In this document: positions 7,651 through 16,040 of the stretch, in pieces
How the letters are laid out: every line of letters starts with the position of its first letter
How positions within the stretch are numbered: position 1 is the first letter of the stretch
From: Achromobacter pestifer
GTDB taxonomy: Bacteria > Pseudomonadota > Gammaproteobacteria > Burkholderiales > Burkholderiaceae_B
Direction of reading: 5' to 3'
DNA: 64,000 nucleotides
NCBI RefSeq assembly: GCF_013267355.1
Contig: NZ_CP053985.1
Coordinates: 4,712,001-4,776,000, forward strand
Notes under the pieces: model-generated
Told to the model about the DNA's origin: nothing
The model's database searches: none
What the model saw: only the letters and a program-made list of their open reading frames with translations
Made by a program: the position numbers and the translations under genes

Positions 7651-8120
7651 TGCTTGCCTCCCTGGGCCAGGCGCTTGGCAGCCTGCTGGATGGCGGCGCG
7701 GATGCGAGGGTAGGTGCCGCAGCGGCAGATATTGCCGCTCATGGCGTCTTCGATGTCTTGATCAGTCGGCTGGGCGGTGGCTTTGAGCAGGCTTACCGCG
7801 GTCATGATCTGGCCTGCCTGGCAGTAGCCGCACTGAGCGACGTTCTGCTCTATCCAGGCTTGTTGCACTGCCTGGCCGACAGTATCCGCCTCCATCCCTT
7901 CGATAGTGGTGATACTGTGGCCGGCCACGGCCGAGAGCGGGGTGACACAGGCGCGGATTGGCGCGCCGTCCATGTGCACCGTACAGGCGCCGCACAAGGC
8001 CATGCCACATCCGAACTTGGTGCCGGTCATGCCGAGTTCGTCCCGCAGGGTCCAGAGCAAGGGCGTTTCGCCCGGGACGTCGACATCCTTCGCCTGGCCG
8101 TTGATTTGAAGTTGGGTCAT
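7647..8120 (-). CDS. iorA: 2Fe-2S subunit of the molybdenum hydroxylase (IorA-like)
   Basis: A 157-residue protein with the two-cluster layout of the family: a ferredoxin-like domain with [11 protein letters not shown] and, after about 60 residues, the all-helical domain with QCGYCQAGQ and [11 protein letters not shown]. It transfers electrons from the Mo site of the partner at 5359-7650, whose start codon it overlaps. It has no signal peptide and would be exported with its Tat-dependent partner. The start at 8120 (MTQLQING) fits family length better than the longer frame. The cofactor maturation protein (XdhC-like) is not in the window. Confidence 0.92.
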   Translation of the reverse strand: MTQLQINGQAKDVDVPGETPLLWTLRDELGMTGTKFGCGMALCGACTVHMDGAPIRACVTPLSAVAGHSITTIEGMEADTVGQAVQQAWIEQNVAQCGYCQAGQIMTAVSLLKATAQPTDQDIEDAMSGNICRCGTYPRIRAAIQQAAKRLAQGGKQ

Positions 8121-8356
8121 CGTGGAATCCGAGGAGGCGCCTTGCATCAGGCGTGGGTGAACCTCCCCTTTATATCGGAATTCCGCTTAAGGTTTCCAGA
8201 AAAATTCACCCGTTGCTGGAATGCCCGTATCAGCGCGACCACTTCATCCAGATGCGTTGCCAGCAACCGGCGGCCGCCGTCCAACGGGTGGAGTTTGGCA
8301 TTCGGCAGGGTGTGCGGATAGGCGCGGGCGAGGCTGCGTTTACCCGGCTGCCTCGC

Positions 8357-8962
8357 CTACTGGCTGAACTCAAACACATAACTATTCGCCGACCCGGCCG
8401 CGCGGTTGTACAGCGGGCACCAGCCGTTCACCGGCGCAACCTCGCAATACCGGTTGCGGCCATACACCTGGGCGATCTTCCAGCCCTGGGTCTTGTCGGC
8501 GCGTTCCAGCAGATACTGCATGCGCACGCCGCGTTCCTTGCGGTCGCGCTCATCGTTGTCCACGGTGAAGCCAGGCGTCGACGGGGTGGTGTTGCGGATC
8601 TGCGCAACGACGAAGGCGCGTGTGTCGGATTGGACGTCGACGCTGACGACGCTGCGCTCGTAGGTTTCAACGCTGCATTTCTCGTCGCCGTTCTGCCGGG
8701 CCTGGAGCTGCGCCGTGGTTAAGGAGTCCTCGGCGGAGCTGAACGGACGGTATAGCTCGGCCAGTTCCTTGCAGGCGGTGGCGGTGTAGCGGTCGTGCGC
8801 TACACGGACCTGCCACCAGGATTTCACCGCCGCTTCCGGGGTGTCGGCTGCCAGCTGCATTTGCGGCGCGGCGGCTTGAAGCCGTTCCCAGGGTGTTTCT
8901 TCCTGTTTGGAGCAACCCGTCAAGGCGATTGCCAGGACGAGCAGTAGGGCGGGCTTGGTCAC
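8357..8962 (-). CDS. Putative lipoprotein
   Basis: A 201-residue protein with a lipoprotein signal: VTKPALLLVLAIALTGCSK, lipobox LTGC. The GTG at 8962 is the start nearest to this signal; a longer open frame upstream has no signal and overlaps the next gene. The mature part has W..RVAHDRYTATACKEL, CSVETYERSV and a C-terminal GRNRYCEVAPVNGWCPLYN with paired Cys, probably a small beta-rich domain. No family is recognised. It is likely anchored in a membrane facing the periplasm. It is followed by a 236-base gap to iorA. Confidence 0.75.
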   Translation of the reverse strand: MTKPALLLVLAIALTGCSKQEETPWERLQAAAPQMQLAADTPEAAVKSWWQVRVAHDRYTATACKELAELYRPFSSAEDSLTTAQLQARQNGDEKCSVETYERSVVSVDVQSDTRAFVVAQIRNTTPSTPGFTVDNDERDRKERGVRMQYLLERADKTQGWKIAQVYGRNRYCEVAPVNGWCPLYNRAAGSANSYVFEFSQ

Positions 8963-9026
8963 GATACTGAATCGGGTAAACAAATCGGGGGCACCATGAT
9001 ACCCCTTCCGCCTTGGCGGCCGCCCG

Positions 9027-10145
9027 TCAGCTGGGACGCAGCGCCCGCTTGTACGCTTCCAGGGTGCTGAACATCTTGCCCGCCAGCCGGAAGTTCGCGT
9101 CCGCAAAGGCGCGGGCGTTGCCGACCATGGCCCCGGTTTGCGCGGGGTTGCCGCGGATCCGCATGATGCGCTCCGCGTAGCCGGCGATGTTGCCCGGCGG
9201 CGCCAGCCAGCCGGTCTGGCCCGGCGTGACGATTTCCGGCAGACCGCCGACATCGCTGGCGACCACCGGACGGCGCGCGGCAAACGACTCGGGCACGACG
9301 CGGGACCAGGCTTCGGTGGCCGAAGGCACCAGCACCACATCGGCGGCGCGAATCATCTCAGCAACATTGTTGCGATGGCCGGCAAACACCACATGCCCGG
9401 ATAGGCCCAGATCGACGGTCAGCTGGTGCAGGGCATAGGCATAGGGCTTGGTGCTGGCCGTGGGCATGCCGACCACCAACGCAGTGGCGGGCAGGCCCTG
9501 GGCGCGCAGCCGCTGCACCACGCGCAGCAGGTCGGCCTGGCCTTTCTCGGGACGCAGCATGCCTATGGTGGCGATGACGCAGGCGCGGTCGGGAGCGCGT
9601 ATGCCCAAGGCTTGCCGGGTGTGCAGGCGCGCTTGCGGGGCGTCGTCCGATTGGAAGAACTCGTCGGCGGCCCATTCTCCGACCACGCTGACCTGTTCGG
9701 GGGCGGCCAGGCGCGCGGCCAGGATTTCCTGCTTGCCCTGCAGGCTGGTCGCGATAACGTGGTCGCAGCCGAGCTTCCATTCCAGCCGGCGCCGTGGCGA
9801 GCTGCGCATGGGCTTGGCGAAATGGCGCGTCCTGACGACCGCGCACAGATCGCGGCACAACGCGGCGGTCTTGCCGTCCGCGCGGCTATGGCTATCGATG
9901 ATGTCGATGCGCAACGCCTTGACGGCGCGCCGCAGCTTCAGGACCGTGGCCGGCGAGTAGGCGGAGTCGAAGCCTATGTCCACCGCGCGCAGGCCGCGCT
10001 GCCGCGCTTCGCGCCCGATTTCGCTGTCGGTGGGAGCGGCGATCGCCACTTCGTATCCATGGCGCTGCAGCCATGCCGATTGCTCGAGGACGCGGAATTC
10101 CAGCCCGCCCAGGCTGCGTTCAGCTAGCGTATGCAGGATGCGCAT
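9027..10145 (-). CDS. Glycosyltransferase family 4 (LPS/polysaccharide)
   Basis: A 372-residue GT-B fold enzyme. The N-terminal domain starts MRILHTLAERSLGGLE (acceptor-side Gly-rich loop); the C-terminal domain has GMLRPEKGQADLL and the EX7E element (TEAWSRVVPE) followed by SDVGGLPEIV, typical for GT4. It would transfer a sugar from a nucleotide sugar at the cytoplasmic face. The ATG at 10145 lies within the end of the upstream GT9 gene (26-base overlap), so the two are coupled and probably add neighbouring sugars to the LPS core or a related glycan. Confidence 0.88.
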   Translation of the reverse strand: MRILHTLAERSLGGLEFRVLEQSAWLQRHGYEVAIAAPTDSEIGREARQRGLRAVDIGFDSAYSPATVLKLRRAVKALRIDIIDSHSRADGKTAALCRDLCAVVRTRHFAKPMRSSPRRRLEWKLGCDHVIATSLQGKQEILAARLAAPEQVSVVGEWAADEFFQSDDAPQARLHTRQALGIRAPDRACVIATIGMLRPEKGQADLLRVVQRLRAQGLPATALVVGMPTASTKPYAYALHQLTVDLGLSGHVVFAGHRNNVAEMIRAADVVLVPSATEAWSRVVPESFAARRPVVASDVGGLPEIVTPGQTGWLAPPGNIAGYAERIMRIRGNPAQTGAMVGNARAFADANFRLAGKMFSTLEAYKRALRPS

Positions 10146-11076
10146 GATGCTCCAAGACTTTGCGGCAGGCGCCCAGCACTTCGTCGGGCGTGATGGAATT
10201 GATGCCATCGCGGGGATGGCGGGGGACGACAGCGGCGGAGTAGGGACGGTCCCAGAACCACTCCGGATTGGACTCGTTGAAGACGCCCACGTAGGGCACG
10301 CAGGCACCTTGCGCGATATGCGACGGGCCGCAGTCGTTGGCCACGATCAGGCGCGCGCGCAGCATGATGGCGCTGAGCTCGGGCACCGAGCGGCAGTAGA
10401 CGACGGAAAACTCCGGGCGCCGCATGGCTTCGAGCCTGTCGCGTTCGGCCACCTCTTGTTCTCCCAGCACGAACAGGAAGCGGGTGTCCTGGCCCAGCAG
10501 CAGTTTCAGCCTCTCGGCCAGGCGCAGATAGTTCAGCAGGCTCCAGCGCTTGAAGGCTCCCGAGCCTCCGCCTGGGATCATGACCACGTCGGCCGCCTGT
10601 CCCGTATCCCGATACGGGTGGGCCAGCATCTGGAAGCAACGGCGCGCCGCCGCTTCGGCATCGAACTGCCGGTACGACGCCAGCAATCTCAGGTTGGCCA
10701 GGCCTATGTACTCGGCGATGTTCTTGCGGTGGCAATGCGTCCAGACCAGATCGCTCATCCGCGCGTTGCGAAAGCCGAACCGCAAGGCCGGCCGCCGCAG
10801 CAGGTTGAGCACGCCGAAGCGTTCGCTGCTGTGATGCAGGCTGACACAGACCGGGGTGTGCTTCTTCAGCGTGCGCAGGTAGTCGCCAAAGGTAGCGGCG
10901 CGCACGAACTCATCGACCCAGGGCACGCCGCGGTAGAAGCCCGCCAGGTCGTCGCGGGCGACCACCCGGATTCGCCTGGATGCCCACCAGGTTTTCAGTT
11001 GATAGAGCGCCGGCAGGGCGACGATCTGGTCGCCCAGCCTGGGCTGGCTTCTGACATATACGACGACTTCCGACAT
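10120..11076 (-). CDS. Glycosyltransferase family 9 (heptosyltransferase-like)
   Basis: A 318-residue enzyme with the GT9 pattern: an N-terminal RLGDQIVALPALYQL loop, central IPGGGSGAFKRW, and ANDCGPSHIAQG near the C-terminus (the ND.GP.H element that binds the nucleotide part). Such enzymes transfer heptose or a related sugar to the LPS inner core. The start at 11076 (MSEVVVYV) has GAGG upstream; the longer frame to 11208 does not fit the family. It is the first gene of a two-gene unit with the overlapping GT4. Confidence 0.88.
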   Translation of the reverse strand: MSEVVVYVRSQPRLGDQIVALPALYQLKTWWASRRIRVVARDDLAGFYRGVPWVDEFVRAATFGDYLRTLKKHTPVCVSLHHSSERFGVLNLLRRPALRFGFRNARMSDLVWTHCHRKNIAEYIGLANLRLLASYRQFDAEAAARRCFQMLAHPYRDTGQAADVVMIPGGGSGAFKRWSLLNYLRLAERLKLLLGQDTRFLFVLGEQEVAERDRLEAMRRPEFSVVYCRSVPELSAIMLRARLIVANDCGPSHIAQGACVPYVGVFNESNPEWFWDRPYSAAVVPRHPRDGINSITPDEVLGACRKVLEHHAHPAYAS

Positions 11077-11260
11077 GGGCAACCTCGTTTGCACGGCAGT
11101 TTTCTGGGGCCCCGGGGGACCGCTGCCGCGCAATGTATCGATCCGATGAGAGGAATCTTTCCGAGGTCCTTTAAGGAGTGTGAAGAACCGGTTGGGCTTG
11201 GTGCACACAACTAAACAATTGGGCCTTATGGCGGTTTCTGCTCATGCCGTCGTGGCGCGG

Positions 11261-11611
11261 CTACTTGGAGCCACCCGTGTTTGGATACCCCGGAGGCGGC
11301 GTGGCGCCGCTGCCCTTGGTGCTGGGCACGTTGTCGTTGGCCTCGCGGTGACTCCCCTGCTTGTCGGTCGTGTGCTTGTCGGACCGGGTGTGGCCGTTCT
11401 TGTTCAGATTGGGCGAGTTGGTCGGCGTGTTCGGCGTCGCATTCGGCGCGGGCGGCTTCTGTCCGGGCGGCACGGGCTGGTTGGGGGGGACGGCGGTGCC
11501 GTCGTTCGGCGTGTTGGACGGCGAGGTGGGCATGGCGGACTGCGCCAGCGCACCGGCCGAAGCCAGTCCGGCGGACAGGGCCAGCGCGTAGGCGAGGGCT
11601 CGGATTTTCAT
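11261..11611 (-). CDS. Secreted proline/asparagine-rich protein
   Basis: A 116-residue protein with a clear Sec signal (MKIRALAYALALSAGLASAGALA, written here for its positions 1-23 only in part: cleavage after ALA at residue 23-25, before Q). The mature part is low-complexity, rich in Pro, Asn, Thr and Ser, with a Gly-rich end (GATPPPGYPNTGGSK). No domain is recognised; it is probably a disordered periplasmic or wall-associated protein. The start at 11611 has GGAG 8 bases upstream. Its ATG overlaps the stop of a doubtful upstream frame (11608-11967). Confidence 0.7.
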   Translation of the reverse strand: MKIRALAYALALSAGLASAGALAQSAMPTSPSNTPNDGTAVPPNQPVPPGQKPPAPNATPNTPTNSPNLNKNGHTRSDKHTTDKQGSHREANDNVPSTKGSGATPPPGYPNTGGSK

Positions 11612-11967
11612 AAGTACGCTCCTATGTGGGATAGCGGGATACGACCCGCAAGCGCCATGCCCAGGCTTAGCCACTGGACATGGCGTCGCAAGCGTCGGAA
11701 AAATATGCCGGCCAGTGGAATATGTGCGCGGTTCAGCGTGCGACCAGCAAGCCGAACCCGGCCAGCGACGGCTCGGCGCGTGAAGCCCAGGCCAGCCATC
11801 GGGACAGCCAGAATCGGACCAAGAAGGACGGCCACGTGAGCCAGATCGGTTCGGGCCAGGAGCAAAGCCAGCGCAGCCGCGGCGCTGGCGCACGCAGCAA
11901 AGGATGATCCGGCGATGCCCGGCGCGGCGCTGTGCCGGATGGGCACGACGCTTGCTGGATGGGTCAT
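11608..11967 (-). CDS. Possible small membrane protein (doubtful)
   Basis: A 119-residue frame with two hydrophobic stretches (AAAALALLLARTD and HVAVLLGPILAVPMAGLGF) and an Arg-rich part. Its TGA overlaps the ATG of the secreted Pro-rich gene (ATGA, 11608-11611), a pattern typical of coupled genes in this genome. Against it: no good ribosome site before 11967 and codon third positions less GC-rich than in sure genes. It fills an otherwise empty 428-base gap upstream of the PRC-barrel gene. No family recognised. Confidence 0.3.
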   Translation of the reverse strand: MTHPASVVPIRHSAAPGIAGSSFAACASAAAALALLLARTDLAHVAVLLGPILAVPMAGLGFTRRAVAGRVRLAGRTLNRAHIPLAGIFFRRLRRHVQWLSLGMALAGRIPLSHIGAYL

Positions 11968-12039
11968 CCCGGATCGGCGCACGGGGCGCCGCCGCAACCG
12001 GAGTTCAACGTGGGGATAGGCCCCGCACAGGAGAAACGC

Positions 12040-12438
12040 ATGGAGCATCAAACCAATATTGTTGGCGGGTCCAAGGGTTCGGCGACAGGGCCCGGCCCTG
12101 AAGTGATGGCCGCGGACACCCTGGAGGGCAATGACGTGGTCAACACCGCGGGAGAAGGGCTGGGATCCATCAAGGACATCATGATCGACGTGCCGCGGGG
12201 ACGAGTCGCGTATGCGGTGCTGGCGCGCGGCGGCATCCTGGGGATGGGGGACAAGCTGTTTGCCATTCCGTGGGCGGCCCTGACCCTGGACACGGACCGC
12301 AAGTGCTTCATCCTGAACGTGGACAAGGAGGTGCTGAAGAACGCGCCGGGGTTCGACAAGGATGACTGGCCGAGGATGGCGGACGAAAGCTGGGCCCTGA
12401 GCGTGCACAAGTACTACAACCAGGATCCCTACTGGTAG
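12040..12438 (+). CDS. PRC-barrel domain protein
   Basis: A 132-residue soluble protein. ATG 12040 has AGGAG upstream. The central part (DTLEGNDVVNTAGEGLG, then IKDIMIDVPRGRVAYAVL and GDKLFAIPW) is the PRC-barrel pattern found in photosynthetic reaction-centre H subunits and RimM. Stand-alone PRC-barrel proteins in betaproteobacteria are often linked to stress or envelope conditions, but this one's job is not known. It is a single-gene unit closed by the terminator at 12456-12483. Confidence 0.88.
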   Translation: MEHQTNIVGGSKGSATGPGPEVMAADTLEGNDVVNTAGEGLGSIKDIMIDVPRGRVAYAVLARGGILGMGDKLFAIPWAALTLDTDRKCFILNVDKEVLKNAPGFDKDDWPRMADESWALSVHKYYNQDPYW

Positions 12439-12455
12439 GGCGGGAGGGATGAAGA

Positions 12456-12483
12456 GGGCGGCCGTGAGCCGCCCAATTTTTTT
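12456..12483 (+). terminator. Rho-independent terminator
   Basis: GGGCGGC, a five-base loop, GCCGCCC, then AA and a run of seven T. It lies 17 bases after the PRC-barrel stop codon and ends that transcript. Confidence 0.9.
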
Positions 12484-12580
12484 GGCGGGCCGGTTTCAGT
12501 GCATGAATTGTCGAGGCCATGGGCACGCCGCTTGCTGATGTAGCGCACTGCTGCATCCCCTTACCTTCAGGAGTAGCGTC

Positions 12581-12778
12581 ATGGAAAAGTCCGAGCGCGA
12601 TACGGCGGCGCCTGCCGCCGAGGTTTTGAGCGAGGCTGAACTCAGGGCGCGGCGCACGCTGGAAGCGGCGCGGCGGCTGCTCGATCCCATGGCGGAACCC
12701 GCCGCGCCGGTCTCGACGGTCGAGGCGGAACTCAAGCGCTACGTCAGGGAGGCGTATCGCCGCCGTTCATACAGTTGA
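12581..12778 (+). CDS. Small hypothetical protein
   Basis: A 65-residue, highly charged helical protein (EAELRARRTLEAARRLLD) with an AGGAG ribosome site properly spaced before ATG 12581. No signal, membrane part or known family. It lies after the terminator of the PRC-barrel gene and is convergent with the small gene at 12782-13015, only three bases between stop codons. Confidence 0.6.
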   Translation: MEKSERDTAAPAAEVLSEAELRARRTLEAARRLLDPMAEPAAPVSTVEAELKRYVREAYRRRSYS

Positions 12779-12781
12779 ACG

Positions 12782-13015
12782 CTACCGATGCCGCTCGTCC
12801 CACACGGACGTGTGCCGGTACTGCTCGGCGCGCGCCAGCGTGCGGTAGAAGTCCGCGCCGACCCGGATCAGTCTTTCCACTTCCTCGCGTCGCAGCCTGG
12901 GCTGCAGCGCCGCCAGGCATTCGGCGTAATTGGCCAGTACCTCTGGCCAGTCGTGGAAGTCCCGGTCGATCGCTGGCGTGGCGATCATCTGTGCCAATAG
13001 TTCCTCGCGATCCAT
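12782..13015 (-). CDS. Small conserved protein, homologue of prophage gene 1484-1711
   Basis: A 77-residue protein of unknown function. The start at 13015 (MDREELLAQM) matches the start of the prophage homologue; a longer frame to 13135 adds 40 residues without counterpart. Shared features are DWPEVLANYAE and GADFYRTLARAEQYR. The C-terminal half looks helical. It is a chromosomal single gene between a small hypothetical and a gamma-glutamyltransferase-like gene. With its prophage copy it defines a small family present on host and phage. Confidence 0.75.
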   Translation of the reverse strand: MDREELLAQMIATPAIDRDFHDWPEVLANYAECLAALQPRLRREEVERLIRVGADFYRTLARAEQYRHTSVWDERHR

Positions 13016-13128
13016 ATGCGGCGATCCATGTGCGTGTTTCGCAGCAAACCTGGGGTTGTGGATAGGTCCGTGGTTTGCGTGCCGGTTCTTGCCTGCGCAG
13101 CAAGCGGCATGCCTGGCGCCGAGACTCC

Positions 13129-14892
13129 TTACCACCCTGCCGCGTAAGCTGGCCGCCGCGGGTCCGCGCCGCCCCAGCGCACGCCGCTATCCAGGTCATG
13201 CCTGACCATGCAGACGGCCCCGGCCCGCCAGCTATGCCCCTGCCACCATTTGACGGTATGGCCCATGGCGGCAAGCCTGTCGCCCGTGGTCCGGTCGATC
13301 AGGTCCTCGATCATCAGCCGGCCCGGCATGGCGTTGTGCGGTTCGAACGAGGAAGGGAAGCTGAAGCTTGCAAAGCGTGGCGCTTCCACCGCCTGCTGCA
13401 CGTCCATGCCGAACACCTCCATGTTCAGGAAGGTCTGCAGCATGGCCTGGCACTGCACGTCGCCGCCCGGCGTGCCGAAAGGCATGACGTACTGGCCCGG
13501 CCTGATTGCCATCGATGGATTGGGCGTGAGCCGCGGGCGGCGGCCCGGCCCGATGGCGCAGGGATGGCCGGCCTCGGCCCAGGACTGGCTGCCGCGTCCA
13601 GAAGCGCAGATGCCGGTTCCGGGGATGACGGGGACGTTGTAGGAGCCGTCGCTGGGCGTGGCCGAAAATGCGTTGCCTTTCCGGTCCACCACCGCCACGT
13701 AGGAGGTGTCCAGGCGCGGGTCGGTGCGTGCCATGTCATCGGGGCCGGCGGCGCGCAGGTCGATATCGCGTGCTTGGGGAAGCTGGCCCGCCCGCGGCAT
13801 GTCCGGACCGGCGCGATCCTGGGCAATCATGGCCAGCCGCGCGCGCGCATATTCCTTGGACAGCAAATCCGCTTGCGGCACCTGGGCATGGCGCGGGTCG
13901 GCGTAATGCACCTCGCGGTCGGCGAAAGCCAGTTTGATGGCTTCGGTCAGCAGATGCACGTAGGCGGCGGAATTGTGGCCCAGGGCGCGCAAGTCGCGCG
14001 GCTCCAGGATGTTCAGCATCTGCAGCAGCGAGGGTCCCTGGCACCAGAAGCCGCAGCTGTGCAGCTGCGTGCCGTGAAAGTCGGTGGATAGCGCGGTATC
14101 CACCTCGACGGAGAAGCCGCGCAGGTCCTCGTGGGTGACTAGCCCGCCTTCTTCCCGGTGGTACTTGACGATGGCCGCGGCGATATCGCCTTCGTAGAAC
14201 GCGCGGCGAGCGGCGGCCAGGCCAGCCTGCCGGCCGCCGCCGCGATGCGCGCGTTCTTCGTCGGCCATGTACTGGATGCTGCGTGCCAGGTCAGCCTGGC
14301 GGAATATCTGTCCGGCCGCGGGCGGCTTGCCGCCGGGCAGGTAGACGGCGGCGCTGGAAGCCCAGCGGGCGTAGTTCTTTTCGTTCTCCGCCAGCACCTC
14401 GGCCATCAGCGGGTACATGACGAAACCCTCGCGTGCCAGGCGGATGGCGCCGGACGCGACCTCGCCGAAGCCCATGGTGCCGAAGCGCTCCAGCGCCGTG
14501 ATCCAGGCGTCGGGCGCGGCCGGGATGACGGTGCGCAGCACGCCCGCCGGAATCGTGCCGGCGTGCTTTTCCAGGAAGGCTTCCAGGCGCGCGGCCTTGG
14601 GCCAGTAACCGAGCCCGGAAATGCTGAACACCGTGCGAGTGCGGGCCTGATACACCAGGATGGGCGCGACGCCGCCGAAGTTGACGATGTCGCTTTGAAC
14701 CACGCCCAGCGCAATGCCGGCGGCAACGCCGGCGTCGACGGCATTGCCGCCGGCCTGCAGTATGTCCATGCCGGCCTGCGCGGCCAGATAATGGCCGGCA
14801 GAGATCATATGGTTCAGGCCCGCCAGCGCGGGACGCATGGAGGAAGGGGCGCTGCCGGCGGTCAGGTCGGGGGCGTGGGTGGGATTGGACAT
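13129..14892 (-). CDS. Gamma-glutamyltransferase family protein (Ntn hydrolase)
   Basis: A 587-residue member of the GGT family. GGNAVDAGVAAGIALGVV near the N-terminus and FGTPGGDVQCQAML near the C-terminus (the GG of the oxyanion region) are typical. The autocleavage/nucleophile Thr would be in LDTSYVAVVDRKGN, where the usual TT is TS. There is no signal peptide, so unlike classical periplasmic GGT it should work in the cytoplasm. The family includes GGT, cephalosporin acylases and capsule depolymerases; the substrate here is unknown. It is the last gene of a cluster with two Bug receptors, an M19 dipeptidase and a DAO protein, 17 bases after the preceding Bug gene. Confidence 0.88.
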   Translation of the reverse strand: MSNPTHAPDLTAGSAPSSMRPALAGLNHMISAGHYLAAQAGMDILQAGGNAVDAGVAAGIALGVVQSDIVNFGGVAPILVYQARTRTVFSISGLGYWPKAARLEAFLEKHAGTIPAGVLRTVIPAAPDAWITALERFGTMGFGEVASGAIRLAREGFVMYPLMAEVLAENEKNYARWASSAAVYLPGGKPPAAGQIFRQADLARSIQYMADEERAHRGGGRQAGLAAARRAFYEGDIAAAIVKYHREEGGLVTHEDLRGFSVEVDTALSTDFHGTQLHSCGFWCQGPSLLQMLNILEPRDLRALGHNSAAYVHLLTEAIKLAFADREVHYADPRHAQVPQADLLSKEYARARLAMIAQDRAGPDMPRAGQLPQARDIDLRAAGPDDMARTDPRLDTSYVAVVDRKGNAFSATPSDGSYNVPVIPGTGICASGRGSQSWAEAGHPCAIGPGRRPRLTPNPSMAIRPGQYVMPFGTPGGDVQCQAMLQTFLNMEVFGMDVQQAVEAPRFASFSFPSSFEPHNAMPGRLMIEDLIDRTTGDRLAAMGHTVKWWQGHSWRAGAVCMVRHDLDSGVRWGGADPRRPAYAAGW

Positions 14893-14909
14893 GGAATTCT
14901 CTCAACAGG

Positions 14910-15920
14910 TCATTGCGGCTTGATGCCCAGCTTCTGCGTCACGTCCTGCCAGCGTTTGAACTCGGCTTGCAGGTAGCTTCTGAATTCGTCGGGTGAACTG
15001 CCTTCCACCATCACGTCGCGCGCTTCCATGGCAGTGCGCACTTCCGCGCTGGACAAGGCGGCCTTGGTGGCCCGGTACAGGCCATCGACGATTTCGGGTG
15101 GTGTGCCCTTGGGCAACAGCAGGCCGTACCAGGAGCCGCCGACGAGGTTCGGATAGCCGCCTTCCTTGGCGGTGGGAATCTCGGGCGCCCGATCCAGGCG
15201 CTTGTCGCTGAAGATCGCGAGCGCCTTCAGTTTGCCGTTCCGGATGAAGGGTAGCGTGGTGCCCGGCGTGTCCAGCGTGTACTGCACCTGGCCGGCCATG
15301 ACGTCGTTGAGCAACGCCGCGCTGCCTCGGTAGGGCACGTTCGTGGTCTTGATCCCGGCATCCATGTTGAGCTGCTCGGAGAAGAAGAAGTTGGCGGTCA
15401 TGATTCCCGGCGAGGCATAGTTGACCTCTCCGGGGCGGCTGCGCGCGTACGCCACGAGTTCAGGCAGCGTGTTGGGCGGGAACCCCGGATTCGCCACCAG
15501 GATGAAGGGACCGCCGCCGATGCGGGTGACCGGGATCAGGTCGTTCATGGGATCGTAGGGCAGGTCCTTGACCGTGAGCGGTGCGCCGGTCAGCGGCGAG
15601 GCCGTGGCGAACAGCACGGTGTAGCCGTCGGGCTCGGCCCGCACGACCTGCTGGGTCGCGATGGTGCCGCTGGCGCCGGCCCGGTTCTCGACCACGACGG
15701 GTTGCTTGAGTTCCTGGCCGAGTTGCTGCGCCAGCATGCGCGCCACCGTATCCGTGCCGCCGCCTGGCGGGTAGCCGACAATCAGGCGTATCGGCTTGGC
15801 GGGCCATGCTTCGGCCAGCGCCGCGCCCGGGTTTGCGGCGGCCAGCAGGCCGGCCAGGCCGCACAAGGCGGCGACGGCGCGGCGGCGCGAACGAAGCGTG
15901 GCGAGTGCTCGAATAATCAT
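14910..15920 (-). CDS. Bug-family tripartite tricarboxylate transporter receptor
   Basis: A 336-residue periplasmic solute-binding protein of the Bug/TctC family. It has a Sec signal (about residues 1-36, ending AALAEA), then the family pattern WPAKPIRLIVGYPPGGGTD, VENRAGASG and AEPDGYT, and the late VPYRGSAALLNDVMAGQVQ. Bug proteins capture carboxylates or amino-acid derivatives and pass them to TctAB membrane parts, which are not in the window. AGGAGG lies right before the ATG. Second of two tandem Bug genes in a cluster with a GGT-like enzyme, suggesting it binds a related substrate. Confidence 0.93.
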   Translation of the reverse strand: MIIRALATLRSRRRAVAALCGLAGLLAAANPGAALAEAWPAKPIRLIVGYPPGGGTDTVARMLAQQLGQELKQPVVVENRAGASGTIATQQVVRAEPDGYTVLFATASPLTGAPLTVKDLPYDPMNDLIPVTRIGGGPFILVANPGFPPNTLPELVAYARSRPGEVNYASPGIMTANFFFSEQLNMDAGIKTTNVPYRGSAALLNDVMAGQVQYTLDTPGTTLPFIRNGKLKALAIFSDKRLDRAPEIPTAKEGGYPNLVGGSWYGLLLPKGTPPEIVDGLYRATKAALSSAEVRTAMEARDVMVEGSSPDEFRSYLQAEFKRWQDVTQKLGIKPQ

Positions 15921-16003
15921 GGATACCTCCTGGATTCTTCTTGCTGGCCGATGCCCCAGCCGACCTCGGCCGTGATCGGATCATGCGCCGCCCCGAACTG
16001 AAA

Positions 16004-16033
16004 CGGTCCGGCCGCGGCGGCGCAGCCGGACCG
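16004..16033. repeat. Intergenic hairpin between two Bug genes
   Basis: CGGTCCGGC and GCCGGACCG form a perfect 9-bp stem with a 12-base GC-rich loop in the 120-base gap between the tandem Bug genes. No T run follows, so it is rather an mRNA-stabilising or attenuating element than a full terminator. Confidence 0.6.
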
Positions 16034-16040
16034 TGCCCGA

